A DNA stretch of 64,000 bases from a bacterium. Lineage in GTDB: Bacteria > SZUA-182 > SZUA-191 > JAJRXT01. Made by a program: the position numbers and the translations under genes. Positions 39,442 through 48,462 of this stretch are shown here, one piece after another. Each line of letters starts with the position of its first letter. Positions within the stretch are counted from its first letter, which is position 1. Below the pieces are notes generated by a model, which was not told the DNA's origin, ran no database searches, and worked only from the letters and a program-made list of their open reading frames with translations. The stretch covers positions 1 through 64,000 of the forward strand of contig JAJRXT010000129.1 in assembly GCA_024276125.1 (NCBI GenBank), in the 5' to 3' direction.

Positions 39442-41095
39442 AAGTAAGGTTTTTGTAATTGGTTTGGATGGAGCGAGCTTTGATTTGCTGGCGCCATGGA
39501 TGCAGCAAGGTAAACTGCCGAATTTGGCTAATATCCTTAGGCAGGGTACAAGCGGCGTATTGCAATCGGTTATTCCTCCGATAACTACGCCGGCTTGGGT
39601 TTCGTTTCAAACTGGAAAGAATCCGGCTAAGCATGGCTTGTTTTCCTGGGTTAAACGCGAGGCGGACAGCTATCGCGTGGCGCCGTTTAATTCGAGTAAT
39701 ATTGGAGCAGAGACGATTAGCTCCATGTTGAGCCGTCATGGTCGTCGGGTAGGGTTGATTAATGTTCCCTGCACCTTTCCGCCGGCTCCTGTAAATGGAT
39801 TTGTAGTAACCGGTTTAGAGACGCCTAACAGAAACAGTAATTATACTTATCCTGAAAAACTGGCGCATGAATTAATAGATAGATTTGATTATGAAATTGA
39901 GCGTACGCAAAAATATAAACAGGGTAATGAGGATAGTTTTATCCAGGCGGTGGAATCGGTTGAGCATAAGCGAGCTAAAGCTGTATTATATATGATGGAT
40001 AAATATGAGTGGGATTTTTTTATGACCGTCTTTAGAGGAACGGATATTTTATCCCATGCCTTCTGGCGTTTTACCGATCCGGAACATCCTAGATACGATG
40101 CTCAATTAGCCGAAAAATATGGAAATGTACTGCTTAATCATTATCAGGGTATGGATAAAATAGTCGGTGAATTGGCGGCTAGGCTGGATGATGATACTGA
40201 TGTTATTATTATGTCTGATCACGGTTCGGGGCCTACTTGGCGCTATGTATATCTGGATAATTATTTTATTAAATTGGGAATAACCAAATTAAAAAGAAGC
40301 CTTTATACTGATGTACGCTATAGTTTATTCAAAATGGGGCTTACGCCGAAAAATATTTTAAAGCTATTATCCGCCCTTGGATTACGCAACTTAAGCCGCC
40401 GCCTGCTTCCCGGTGATTTGCGGGCTAAGATCAATTCTCATATGACGCTGAATTCCAATATAGACTGGAGCCGTACCAAGGCATACACCATGGGTGGAGT
40501 GGGGCAGATATATATAAATCTAAAATGGCGCGAGCCGCAAGGGTGTGTGGAGGCCGGCGCTGAATATGATGAGCTGACGGCTTATATTAAAGAACAGCTT
40601 TATAAATTAACCGATCCGGGGACCGGTCAAAAAATGGTTAAACGGATATTGGATAAAAACGAGCTTCCCGGCGGAGCCGAGGGCTTTCCCACTCCTGATC
40701 TTTATGTGGAATGGGTGAATGATTTGTATGCTGATCTGGGTATATTGGGTTATTCCAGCGAGCTTATGTCTGAGTATTTAACTGAGCCTTCCGGCGGGCA
40801 TACTATGCGTGGAATATTTATAGCTAAAGGCCCCAGCTATAGACAGGCTGAACAAGTTACTAACGCTAAGATTACAGACGTACTGCCCTGTATCCTGTAC
40901 GGATTGGGTCTGCCCATACCTGATGATCTGGACGGAGCGCTCTTAAAAGATGCTTTCAGACCGGAGCTGCTTGCACAGCGTCCCGTGGAATATGAGAAGA
41001 CAAACTATAAAAAACAGGATGATGAGTATTCATATTCCCAAGACGAGCGGGATGAGGTAAAAGAACGGCTGAAAGCTCTGGGATATATTGCCTGA
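39422..41095 (+). CDS. Alkaline phosphatase-superfamily phosphodiesterase/nucleotide pyrophosphatase
   Basis: 'VFVIGLDGASFDLLAPWMQQGKLPNLANILRQGTSGVLQSVIPPITTPAWVSFQTGKNPAKHGLF', 'MSDHGSGP', 'GGHTMRGIFIAKGP'. Confidence 0.9.
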   Translation: MGEALGKSKVFVIGLDGASFDLLAPWMQQGKLPNLANILRQGTSGVLQSVIPPITTPAWVSFQTGKNPAKHGLFSWVKREADSYRVAPFNSSNIGAETISSMLSRHGRRVGLINVPCTFPPAPVNGFVVTGLETPNRNSNYTYPEKLAHELIDRFDYEIERTQKYKQGNEDSFIQAVESVEHKRAKAVLYMMDKYEWDFFMTVFRGTDILSHAFWRFTDPEHPRYDAQLAEKYGNVLLNHYQGMDKIVGELAARLDDDTDVIIMSDHGSGPTWRYVYLDNYFIKLGITKLKRSLYTDVRYSLFKMGLTPKNILKLLSALGLRNLSRRLLPGDLRAKINSHMTLNSNIDWSRTKAYTMGGVGQIYINLKWREPQGCVEAGAEYDELTAYIKEQLYKLTDPGTGQKMVKRILDKNELPGGAEGFPTPDLYVEWVNDLYADLGILGYSSELMSEYLTEPSGGHTMRGIFIAKGPSYRQAEQVTNAKITDVLPCILYGLGLPIPDDLDGALLKDAFRPELLAQRPVEYEKTNYKKQDDEYSYSQDERDEVKERLKALGYIA

Positions 41096-41393
41096 GATAA
41101 TCGTTAAAGAGTCCATTTTTCTCTTTGTAGCCGCGGGTTTTTAAACCCGCCCCTAATGGCAATGTTGTTGACTTAAGGCGCTGGATAATATTTGTTTTAA
41201 TAGCTGTCATTCTGAACGAAGCGGAGCGCAGTGAAGAATCTTCTCACGTAGGCTGTAGATTCTTCGGCCTTTGGCTTCAGAATGACAGGCTAACAAAGAT
41301 TTTCTTGTAAAATTAATAGCCTACAATAACATTGGTTTCTAACAGACTGATCTTTCGGTCGGCGCCTACATTTGTGCTTAACTAAAACAATCA

Positions 41394-42602
41394 ATGAAAA
41401 AAAAAATTAAAGTAGTTCATTTAAGTAATTTTGATGTGGGTATTCAGATTCATATGCGCAATCAGATGCTCTATCTAAGAAAACAGGGCTATGATATATC
41501 CATAATTTGTAATCCCGGGCAAATTGTAAAAGGCGATATGTATACTCCGGACGGTATATTTGTAAAAGCTATTGCCTTCTCACATAAGATTACCCCTTTT
41601 AAGGATTTGGCTGCGCTTTTTAAATTAATTTCCTATTTCCGCAAAGAAAAATTCGATATTGTACACACCCATACCATAAAGCCCGGGTTATATGGACGGC
41701 TGGCCGCCCGAATAGCCGGAGTACCTATTGTTCTTCATACTATTCACGGCTTTCATTTTCATGATGAGATGCACCCTTTGGCTGTTTTTATATATAAATG
41801 GGTGGAGAAATTCGGCGCTTTTTTTTCCGATTTAATATTTTCGCAAAATAGAGAAGATATTGCTGTCGCCGAAAAAAGCGGGATAGCCCCTGCCGGTAAG
41901 TTAAAATATTTGGGAAACGGTATTGATATAGATACTTTTAATCCGGCTAGGGTCAGCCCTGCTCTGGTGAGCAAAAAACGCAGTGAATTGGGGTTTAGCG
42001 AATCGGATAAGATAGTATGTATGGTGGGCAGGCTGGTTGCTGAGAAGGGATTCAGGGAATATTGCGAGGCTGTGCGCATTATATCTAAAAAAGGACTGCC
42101 GATTAAATTTATTGCCATTGGAGCGGTACATCATAAAGCCGGCGCATTAGACCCTCGGGAGTTAATCAAGAAAAATAAACTTGAGGATACCATGTTTTTT
42201 TTAGGCCGGCGCAATGATGTAGCCGATATCATGGCGGCGGTTGATCTGGTGGCGCTACCTTCTTATGCCGAGGGCATACCGCGGGTTTTGATGGAAGCCG
42301 GCGCAATGGGTAAGCCGGTGGTGGGCACTGATGTACGGGGTACGCGCGAGATTGTGAAGGATAATATAACCGGCAGGCTGATACCGGTTAAGGATGCGGT
42401 GAGTCTCGCGGATGCTATAGTGGAAATTATATCTGATCCGAATAAAATGCAGAATATGGGAGCCGCCGCCCGGGAATTGGCGCTTGATATGTTTGATGAG
42501 CGTATATATTTCAGGCGGACGGATAGGGAATATCGACGTTTGGTTAAAGATAAAATATCAGAAGATAAATTAGAAGGACTCAAACCGATTTTGGTGAAAT
42601 AG
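41394..42602 (+). CDS. Glycosyltransferase family 4
   Basis: 'FDIVHTHTIKPGLYGRLAARIAGVPIVLHTIHGFHFH', 'VCMVGRLVAEKGFREYCEAV', 'ALPSYAEGIPRVLMEAGAMGKPVVGTDVRGTREIV'. Confidence 0.94.
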   Translation: MKKKIKVVHLSNFDVGIQIHMRNQMLYLRKQGYDISIICNPGQIVKGDMYTPDGIFVKAIAFSHKITPFKDLAALFKLISYFRKEKFDIVHTHTIKPGLYGRLAARIAGVPIVLHTIHGFHFHDEMHPLAVFIYKWVEKFGAFFSDLIFSQNREDIAVAEKSGIAPAGKLKYLGNGIDIDTFNPARVSPALVSKKRSELGFSESDKIVCMVGRLVAEKGFREYCEAVRIISKKGLPIKFIAIGAVHHKAGALDPRELIKKNKLEDTMFFLGRRNDVADIMAAVDLVALPSYAEGIPRVLMEAGAMGKPVVGTDVRGTREIVKDNITGRLIPVKDAVSLADAIVEIISDPNKMQNMGAAARELALDMFDERIYFRRTDREYRRLVKDKISEDKLEGLKPILVK

Positions 42603-42620
42603 GATAGGGCGGGGTTACTT

Positions 42621-42780
42621 CCAATGCTGTTGACTTAAGGAAATTTTGTGCTTAAAAAAACTTTTCTTAGTCTGTCATTCTGAGGCTGGAAGCCGAAGAA
42701 TCTTATTGCATATAGAGACAGATTCTTCACTCCACTTTGTTTCGTTCAGAATGACAGCTACCTTAAGTTAACAGCATTGA
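42621..42780. repeat. Complete composite element: family A core with family G terminal inverted repeats
   Basis: ccaatgctgttgacttaagg ... tgtcattctgaggctggaagccgaagaatct...agattcttcactccactttgtttcgttcagaatgacag ... ccttaagttaacagcattga (160 bp). Confidence 0.85.
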
Positions 42781-42852
42781 GGCTTGTCCTCTCCCATTGA
42801 TTCTGGCGGGGACAAGCCGCCGCCTCTACAGGTTAATAATAAGGGAAACACC

Positions 42853-43749
42853 TTGAATTTAGAATATATGAGGCAATTCTACGAACGTTCCGGTTATAAA
42901 GTTATTAAAAGTAAAAATTTTTATTGGCTGGAGATGAGTAATAACTTTTATCAGGCTATGCCTCCTTCAGGAATTATAGAACCTGAGCCTGCGGAAATAC
43001 AGGAATTGTTTCGTAAACACCGTATATGGGGTTTAAAATACAGTACCAAAAGCGCTGGATTGGGTCAGGAGGGTTATTTATACTGCTGTTATGATAAAAC
43101 CTATGATTTTAAAAATATGGGCGCCAGTACCAGAAGGAATATGAGGAAGGCGCTTAAAAAATGTAGTGTTGAACCTATTGATTTTGATTATCTGGCTAAA
43201 GAGGGTTTTAAATTAAATACTGATACTCTGGGCAGGCAGAAGCGTCATGATCCGGCTTTTTTAGATTATAAGCGCTGGAGCGCTATGTGCCGCGCCGGTA
43301 AGGATACTGCCGGGGCTGAAGTTTGGGGGACATTGGTTGACGGCAAATTGGCCTCATATATGATTGCTTTTCAGGTGGGTAAGGTGTTTGAAATACTGCA
43401 TCTTATGTCGCGAAGCGATTTTAGGGCTTATTATCCCAATTATGCTCTATTGTATACAGTGTTAAATAATGTACTCAACAAAAGGCCGGAGGTTGTTTGT
43501 GTATGCGGCGGGACCAAATCTATAAGACCGATTAAAGGGGTAAATGATTATAAATTAAGGGTGGGTTTTGATAAAAAACCGGCTAATTTTGTCGTAATAT
43601 TAAATCCATGGTTGAAATTCTTTTTACTTAACAAGCTTAGTCAACTGACTTTTCAGGGTATGTTTAAGCTTTTTCCTAAAAACGATCGGGTGCGCCTAGC
43701 CTATGGTATGGTCGGTATGGCTCATGAATCCGGCGGTTTTTATAAGTAA
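42853..43749 (+). CDS. FemAB-like/GNAT-fold acyltransferase
   Basis: 'GASTRRNMRKALKK', 'GTLVDGKLASYMIAFQVGKVFEILHLMSRSDFRAYYPNYALLYTVLN'. Start moved from 42784 to TTG 42853 after aaggga. Confidence 0.7.
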   Translation: MNLEYMRQFYERSGYKVIKSKNFYWLEMSNNFYQAMPPSGIIEPEPAEIQELFRKHRIWGLKYSTKSAGLGQEGYLYCCYDKTYDFKNMGASTRRNMRKALKKCSVEPIDFDYLAKEGFKLNTDTLGRQKRHDPAFLDYKRWSAMCRAGKDTAGAEVWGTLVDGKLASYMIAFQVGKVFEILHLMSRSDFRAYYPNYALLYTVLNNVLNKRPEVVCVCGGTKSIRPIKGVNDYKLRVGFDKKPANFVVILNPWLKFFLLNKLSQLTFQGMFKLFPKNDRVRLAYGMVGMAHESGGFYK

Positions 43750-43755
43750 TTCGGT

Positions 43756-44376
43756 ATGAATAATTTGTATCAATTTTTAAAACGTGGTCTGGATATTTTT
43801 AGCGCCGGTTTCGGATTGATTCTTTTAATGCCGATATGGGTTATTCTTATCTTGCTGGTTAAGCTGGATTCAGATGGCCCCGTGTTTTATTCGGCTGCCA
43901 GAGTCGGTAAAGGCGGCAGAGAATTCGGTCTGTTAAAGTTTAGAACCATGATAAAGGATGCGGATAAAATAGGTCCTCAGGTGACTTATGGCGCCGATAC
44001 TCGCATTACAAAAGCCGGCAGATGGCTGCGCAGGTTGAAACTGGATGAGACGCCTCAGTTGATTAATGTATTAAAAGGCGATATGAGTCTGGTGGGACCC
44101 CGGCCGGAATCCCCGTTTTTTGTGAAACATTATAGCCGGCAAGACCGTAATGTCCTTTCCGTAAAACCGGGGATGACAAGTCTGGCTTGGGTTAGGCTGC
44201 ATAATGACTTTGACGAAGAAAATACCTTTGAGGCTGAAAATTGGAAAGAGCATTATTTAAATGTTTCCATGCCGCGTAAACTGGCGGTGGATATGGAGTA
44301 TATAGAAAAAAGGTCTTTTTGCGGGGATATAAAGATAATTTTACAGACGGTTTTTGCGCCTTTTTTAGATAAATGA
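43756..44376 (+). CDS. Polyprenyl-phosphate sugar transferase (bacterial sugar transferase family)
   Basis: 'KRGLDIFSAGFGLILLMPIWVILILLVKLDSDGPVFYSAARVGKGGREFGLLKFRTM', 'LRRLKLDETPQLINVLKGDMSLVGPRPE'. Confidence 0.95.
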   Translation: MNNLYQFLKRGLDIFSAGFGLILLMPIWVILILLVKLDSDGPVFYSAARVGKGGREFGLLKFRTMIKDADKIGPQVTYGADTRITKAGRWLRRLKLDETPQLINVLKGDMSLVGPRPESPFFVKHYSRQDRNVLSVKPGMTSLAWVRLHNDFDEENTFEAENWKEHYLNVSMPRKLAVDMEYIEKRSFCGDIKIILQTVFAPFLDK

Positions 44377-44516
44377 TGTTTTTTAAATTTGTTATGTACG
44401 AAAAGGGCGTTTCTTAGCCTGTCATTCTGAGGCCGTAGGCCGAAGAATCTGCCTCCGCTATTGAACGGGAGATTCTTCACTCCGCCTTGCTTCATTCAGA
44501 ATGACAGTTTAAAAAT

Positions 44517-44715
44517 GTAGGGTGGAACAAGCCCATATTGGAAATAAGACTACAAAAAAAATATGTTAAGCCTGCGTTTTTTATAGTTGCGGTTCCACCA
44601 TCGTTATTTTATAACTAATTGTAATTGTGGTGGATTCGGGGTGATTTTTAGGCTGTTGGGCGTTCTTTACTTTTTTAAGATAATCTGTTATATAAGACCC
44701 CTTAATCCACCCTAC
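44517..44715. repeat. Family F long inverted repeat
   Basis: gtagggtggaacaagccc ... gttccaccatcg ... gtggattcggggtg ... cttaatccaccctac. Confidence 0.7.
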
Positions 44716-44842
44716 GGCTGCGGCAAGGTTTTTGTCCTTTTTGCTAAAATACCTTAAGTCAACAGCATTAAGTTCTCCCTCCGCGATTGAACGGGAGATT
44801 CTTCACTCCGCTTCGCTTTATTCAGAATGACAGGGTTAGGAC

Positions 44843-45043
44843 GCTATAGTAACCTGAGTTCGACATAATAAAAACTAAAATGTTTTTATATATCAGCTAG
44901 TTGGTGTTTTGTATAGATTTGATTGACGTAAAATTTTTGTAGAAGAGTGACATATCTCCTCTCGCTGTAGGGGCGGGTTTCAAACCCGCCCCTACAAGAT
45001 AACAAAATCAAGAACTTTTATGTCGAACTTACGTTATAGTAGT
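44843..45043. repeat. Family H element with nested gtaggggcgggtttcaaacccgcccctac hairpin
   Basis: ctatagtaacctgagttcgacataataaaa ... ttttatgtcgaacttacgttatagtag, containing tgtaggggcgggtttcaaacccgcccctaca. Confidence 0.8.
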
Positions 45044-45085
45044 TTCGGCTTTGAGATAAGAAACATAGACAGGAATAAAAACAAT

Positions 45086-46069
45086 ATGTCTACATGGAAT
45101 ATAAGGCAGTTTACTGCCTCCGATATAGAAAATATCATTGAATTGATTAATCTGGTACAGCCGCACGCTCCCTTTACCGAAGAACGCTGGCGCTGGGAAT
45201 ACATGAGTAATATTGATTATCCGGCCAAAGCTTGGATTGCTGAAGACAAGGGTAAGATTGTCGGGCTATACGGTCTTACGCCTTTTAAGTGGCAGGTTGA
45301 CGGGCAGGAGGCTAAGTGCTATGTGCCGGTGGATGCTATGACTCATCCTGATTACAGACGCATGGGAATGCACGCGGCCATGCTTAAAGCGGATATGGAG
45401 CATATTCATGAGTCCGGTATTCCCCTATGTTATGTATTACCCAATGAAAAATCATTAAAAGGAGCGCTTAATAATAATTGGCGTTGTGTGTTTGAAATAC
45501 CCTTCATACAAAAAGAATTATCCAAAGAGGTTGTTTCAAAAAAAATAAAATCAGATACTTCCATAAATATTGTAGAAGTAAAGCATTTTGATGCGGGCGT
45601 GGACAGGTTGTGGGATCAGGTAAGCGGTATTTTCACCTATGTTTGCGAGCGCAAGGCGGCTTATCTCAACTGGCGCTACGTGAAAAAGCCGGATGATGAT
45701 TATCGTATTTTTATAGCCTATGACGGCGGTTTGGTTTTAGGATATATGGTCTATAAAAAATTTGATAAAGATACTGTGGGTAGTAAATCACATATTGTGG
45801 ATTTGCTTATAAACCCTATGCGGTCGGAACTAATTGAATTTTTTATTGACAAAGCTGTTTTTTTATCTACAATAGATAAAAGCGTTAGTCTTTCCGCCTG
45901 GATGTTACAGCAGGCGCCTTATTTTGATTCTTTTATAAATAGGGGCTTTATAAAACAAAAGACGGAGCGGTTTTTATTGGCATATGTTAATCCCAAAATG
46001 CTATCGTGGGAGCAAGCCTTAAATAATGGTAATTGGTATGTGACTATGGGGGATTCGGATGTATACTAG
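45086..46069 (+). CDS. GNAT family N-acetyltransferase
   Basis: 'WNIRQFTASDIENIIELINLV...PFTEERWRWEYMSN', 'AWIAEDKGKIVGLYGLTPFKW', 'DAMTHPDYRRMGMHAAML'. Start set at internal ATG because the 45020 start lies in a repeat arm. Confidence 0.82.
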   Translation: MSTWNIRQFTASDIENIIELINLVQPHAPFTEERWRWEYMSNIDYPAKAWIAEDKGKIVGLYGLTPFKWQVDGQEAKCYVPVDAMTHPDYRRMGMHAAMLKADMEHIHESGIPLCYVLPNEKSLKGALNNNWRCVFEIPFIQKELSKEVVSKKIKSDTSINIVEVKHFDAGVDRLWDQVSGIFTYVCERKAAYLNWRYVKKPDDDYRIFIAYDGGLVLGYMVYKKFDKDTVGSKSHIVDLLINPMRSELIEFFIDKAVFLSTIDKSVSLSAWMLQQAPYFDSFINRGFIKQKTERFLLAYVNPKMLSWEQALNNGNWYVTMGDSDVY

Positions 46070-46715
46070 GGCTATAAAAAATGTGTTGGTTTTTGTAGCT
46101 CATGCTGATGATGAAACCTTAGGCTGCGGCGGATATATTCCGCTTTTAATAAAGCGCGGCTGCCGTGTTGACGTATTGATTGCCTCAGACGGGCTGCTTA
46201 TTGCTCGTGATGGAGCGCCGAATAATCGCCCGCATGTTTATGATGCGGCTAAGGTGTTGGGATTGTTGCCGGAGAACCTTTATTTTTTGGATTTACCCGA
46301 TCAGGGATTTGAAGCATTTTTGATTAAAGATATTGTGAATAAAATTAAACAATTCAAATTTGACCCCGATATGATTATTACTCATTCGGCAGGCGATTTA
46401 AATCGTGACCATAGGATTGTCCATGAGGCGGCCTTGGTTTACGGCAGGTCTATAGATAAACGTATCTCTCTTTTGGGCTGTGAGATTCCCGCGCAGGCTG
46501 AATATTTTGCAGGAGCCTTTACGGCCAATTTTTACGTGAATATAGAAGAGAGCATTCAATTAAAACAACAGGCCTTCACCTGCTATCCTAATGAAATCCA
46601 TCCTTTTCCTCATCCTTTTTCTATAGAAGGCATTCAAACAAAAGCTAAGCAGCGCGGTATGGAGATTGGATGTAATTATGCCGAAGGCTATAGAGTTATT
46701 CGTTGGTTTGATTAA
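46059..46715 (+). CDS. PIG-L family deacetylase
   Basis: 'VLVFVAHADDETLGCGGYIPLLIKRGCRVDVLIASDG', 'MIITHSAGDLNRDHRIVHEAAL'. Confidence 0.93.
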   Translation: MYTRAIKNVLVFVAHADDETLGCGGYIPLLIKRGCRVDVLIASDGLLIARDGAPNNRPHVYDAAKVLGLLPENLYFLDLPDQGFEAFLIKDIVNKIKQFKFDPDMIITHSAGDLNRDHRIVHEAALVYGRSIDKRISLLGCEIPAQAEYFAGAFTANFYVNIEESIQLKQQAFTCYPNEIHPFPHPFSIEGIQTKAKQRGMEIGCNYAEGYRVIRWFD

Positions 46716-47054
46716 TCTGTGAGCAGTTTTTTCCCTAAAAATAATTTTTTGATTTTTGTTGGTATTCAAGGACATTAATTTGTGGTTTTGGGTCTTTTTT
46801 AGTTTATGTTTGTCATTTTGAGGCCGCAGGCCGAAGAATCTCCCGTCCGTACGCGTGCAAATTCTTCACTGCGCTTTGCTTCTCATTCTTCAGCTTTCAG
46901 CCGAAGAATCTCCCCCCGCAACAGCGAGTAGATTCTTCACTGTGCTTCGCTTCGTTTAAGAATGACCGTTAGCTTAAGTCAACAGCATTGGGGGCTTGTT
47001 CCCTACAGTATAACAAAATCAACAAGTTTTATGTAGAACTTAAGGTTATCTCTT

Positions 47055-47753
47055 ATGAGCCGCTTATACAAATTAACAGCTCTTATTACCTCGCGCTTTA
47101 TACACATAAGCAGGCAGTATATGTATAAATTACCTTTGGTACGCGTGTCTGCCCTTAGCGCTACTATGCCGGAAGGGATTGTTGCAGAGAGGGTTACGCC
47201 GGCTAATGTACATAAAATCAGCCCATGGAAAGGCGCTTCATATGTACGTAAATTCAGACGTTATTTAAACCGCGGGGATGTGGGGATATATTTATTTAAA
47301 GACAATCAAGTGGTTTCATACTATTGGGCTAAAATAACGCAGGGCGTTCCCGCTTTTTTTTCTCATGATATGATTGATTCCGGCGAGGTATTATTACATC
47401 GCTTGGAAGTAAACCCGAATTTTAGGGGTTTGGGGTTTGGTACATATACTACGTACAGATTGCTTCAGCTTATATATGATGAGAGCGAGCATAAAAAGGA
47501 TAAGCAGATCTGCGTGAGCGTTATGCGGGATAATTATACTAATCAGCACATACTTACCAAATTTGGTTTTACCAAGGTAAAGCATGTCTTTTTGGTTGTT
47601 TTGTGCAGTAGTCTGGTCTTTGCCAATGAACGCTATTTAACCGGCGCAAGCGGCATTAAAATAAGATTTAGGATACCGGAGTCGTTTTGGGCGCCGGCTT
47701 TTAATTCTATAAGGTCTTGTTTTGTTTTTATGGATAAGGGAGTCTGGATTTAA
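47055..47753 (+). CDS. GNAT family N-acetyltransferase
   Basis: 'LLHRLEVNPNFRGLGFGTYTTYRLLQLI', 'NYTNQHILTKFGFTKVK'. Confidence 0.8.
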   Translation: MSRLYKLTALITSRFIHISRQYMYKLPLVRVSALSATMPEGIVAERVTPANVHKISPWKGASYVRKFRRYLNRGDVGIYLFKDNQVVSYYWAKITQGVPAFFSHDMIDSGEVLLHRLEVNPNFRGLGFGTYTTYRLLQLIYDESEHKKDKQICVSVMRDNYTNQHILTKFGFTKVKHVFLVVLCSSLVFANERYLTGASGIKIRFRIPESFWAPAFNSIRSCFVFMDKGVWI

Positions 47754-48189
47754 TTTAATAGTATATGAATTACATTTTTCCCCTTTGTAGCTGCCGACCT
47801 TTAGGTCGGCAGCTACGACAGGTTATGTTTCTATAATAACCTGAGTTCGACATAAGAGTTGTTGAATTAAGGAAATTGTCATTCTGAACGAAACGGAGTG
47901 GAGTGAAGAATCTGCCCGCAACAGCGAGCAGATTCTTCGGCCTGCGGCCTCAGAATGACAGACTAAAAGAGACTTTTCAGTGTCAACGTATCTTAAGTCA
48001 ACAACATTGCCGTAATTTGGGAGGGGACAAGCCTCTCCCTTACTGTAAATCTATGTTAATTGTTTGATATGTAAGAGTCTTATACTCTTATTCTGCCGAC
48101 TTTAAAGCTCGGATTGTTAGCCCTCAAGAGGGCGGGTTTAAAAACCCGCCGCTACGAGTTTGTTTTGAGTTTGATGGCCGGCCTAAAGG

Positions 48190-48462
48190 TTGGCATCTAC
48201 AGACATAGGATTTAAATTGAATTTTAAGCGTAAATTACCGATTATAGCTGTTTTAGCGTCTATTATGTTGCTTATCGTTTGGGGCGGGCGGCTTTATGCC
48301 TTGGCTGGCCGCGTAGAAGCGCCCAAGCAAGCAGCTATTATGGAGGTGTTTTATCCTGAACAGTTGTCCGTAAATCTACCGGAGGAATCATTTTCCCCAA
48401 CTAAATTATGGGGCGCTGCCCCTGAGTTGAAAATAAGAGCAACTCCGGGCGAGATAGATTAA
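48190..48462 (+). CDS. DUF4091-like/glycoside-hydrolase-like protein, N-terminal part (in-frame TAA at 48460)
   Basis: TM/signal; 'KLWGAAPELKIRATPGEID' then TAA ATG; frame continues. Confidence 0.65.
   Translation: MASTDIGFKLNFKRKLPIIAVLASIMLLIVWGGRLYALAGRVEAPKQAAIMEVFYPEQLSVNLPEESFSPTKLWGAAPELKIRATPGEID

Noticed and set aside
47877-47965. Palindromes as simple Rho-independent terminators
   Set aside because: They lack terminal T-tracts, occur far from gene ends as well as near them, and share long family-specific sequence, so a dispersed repeat is the better description (a termination role is not excluded).
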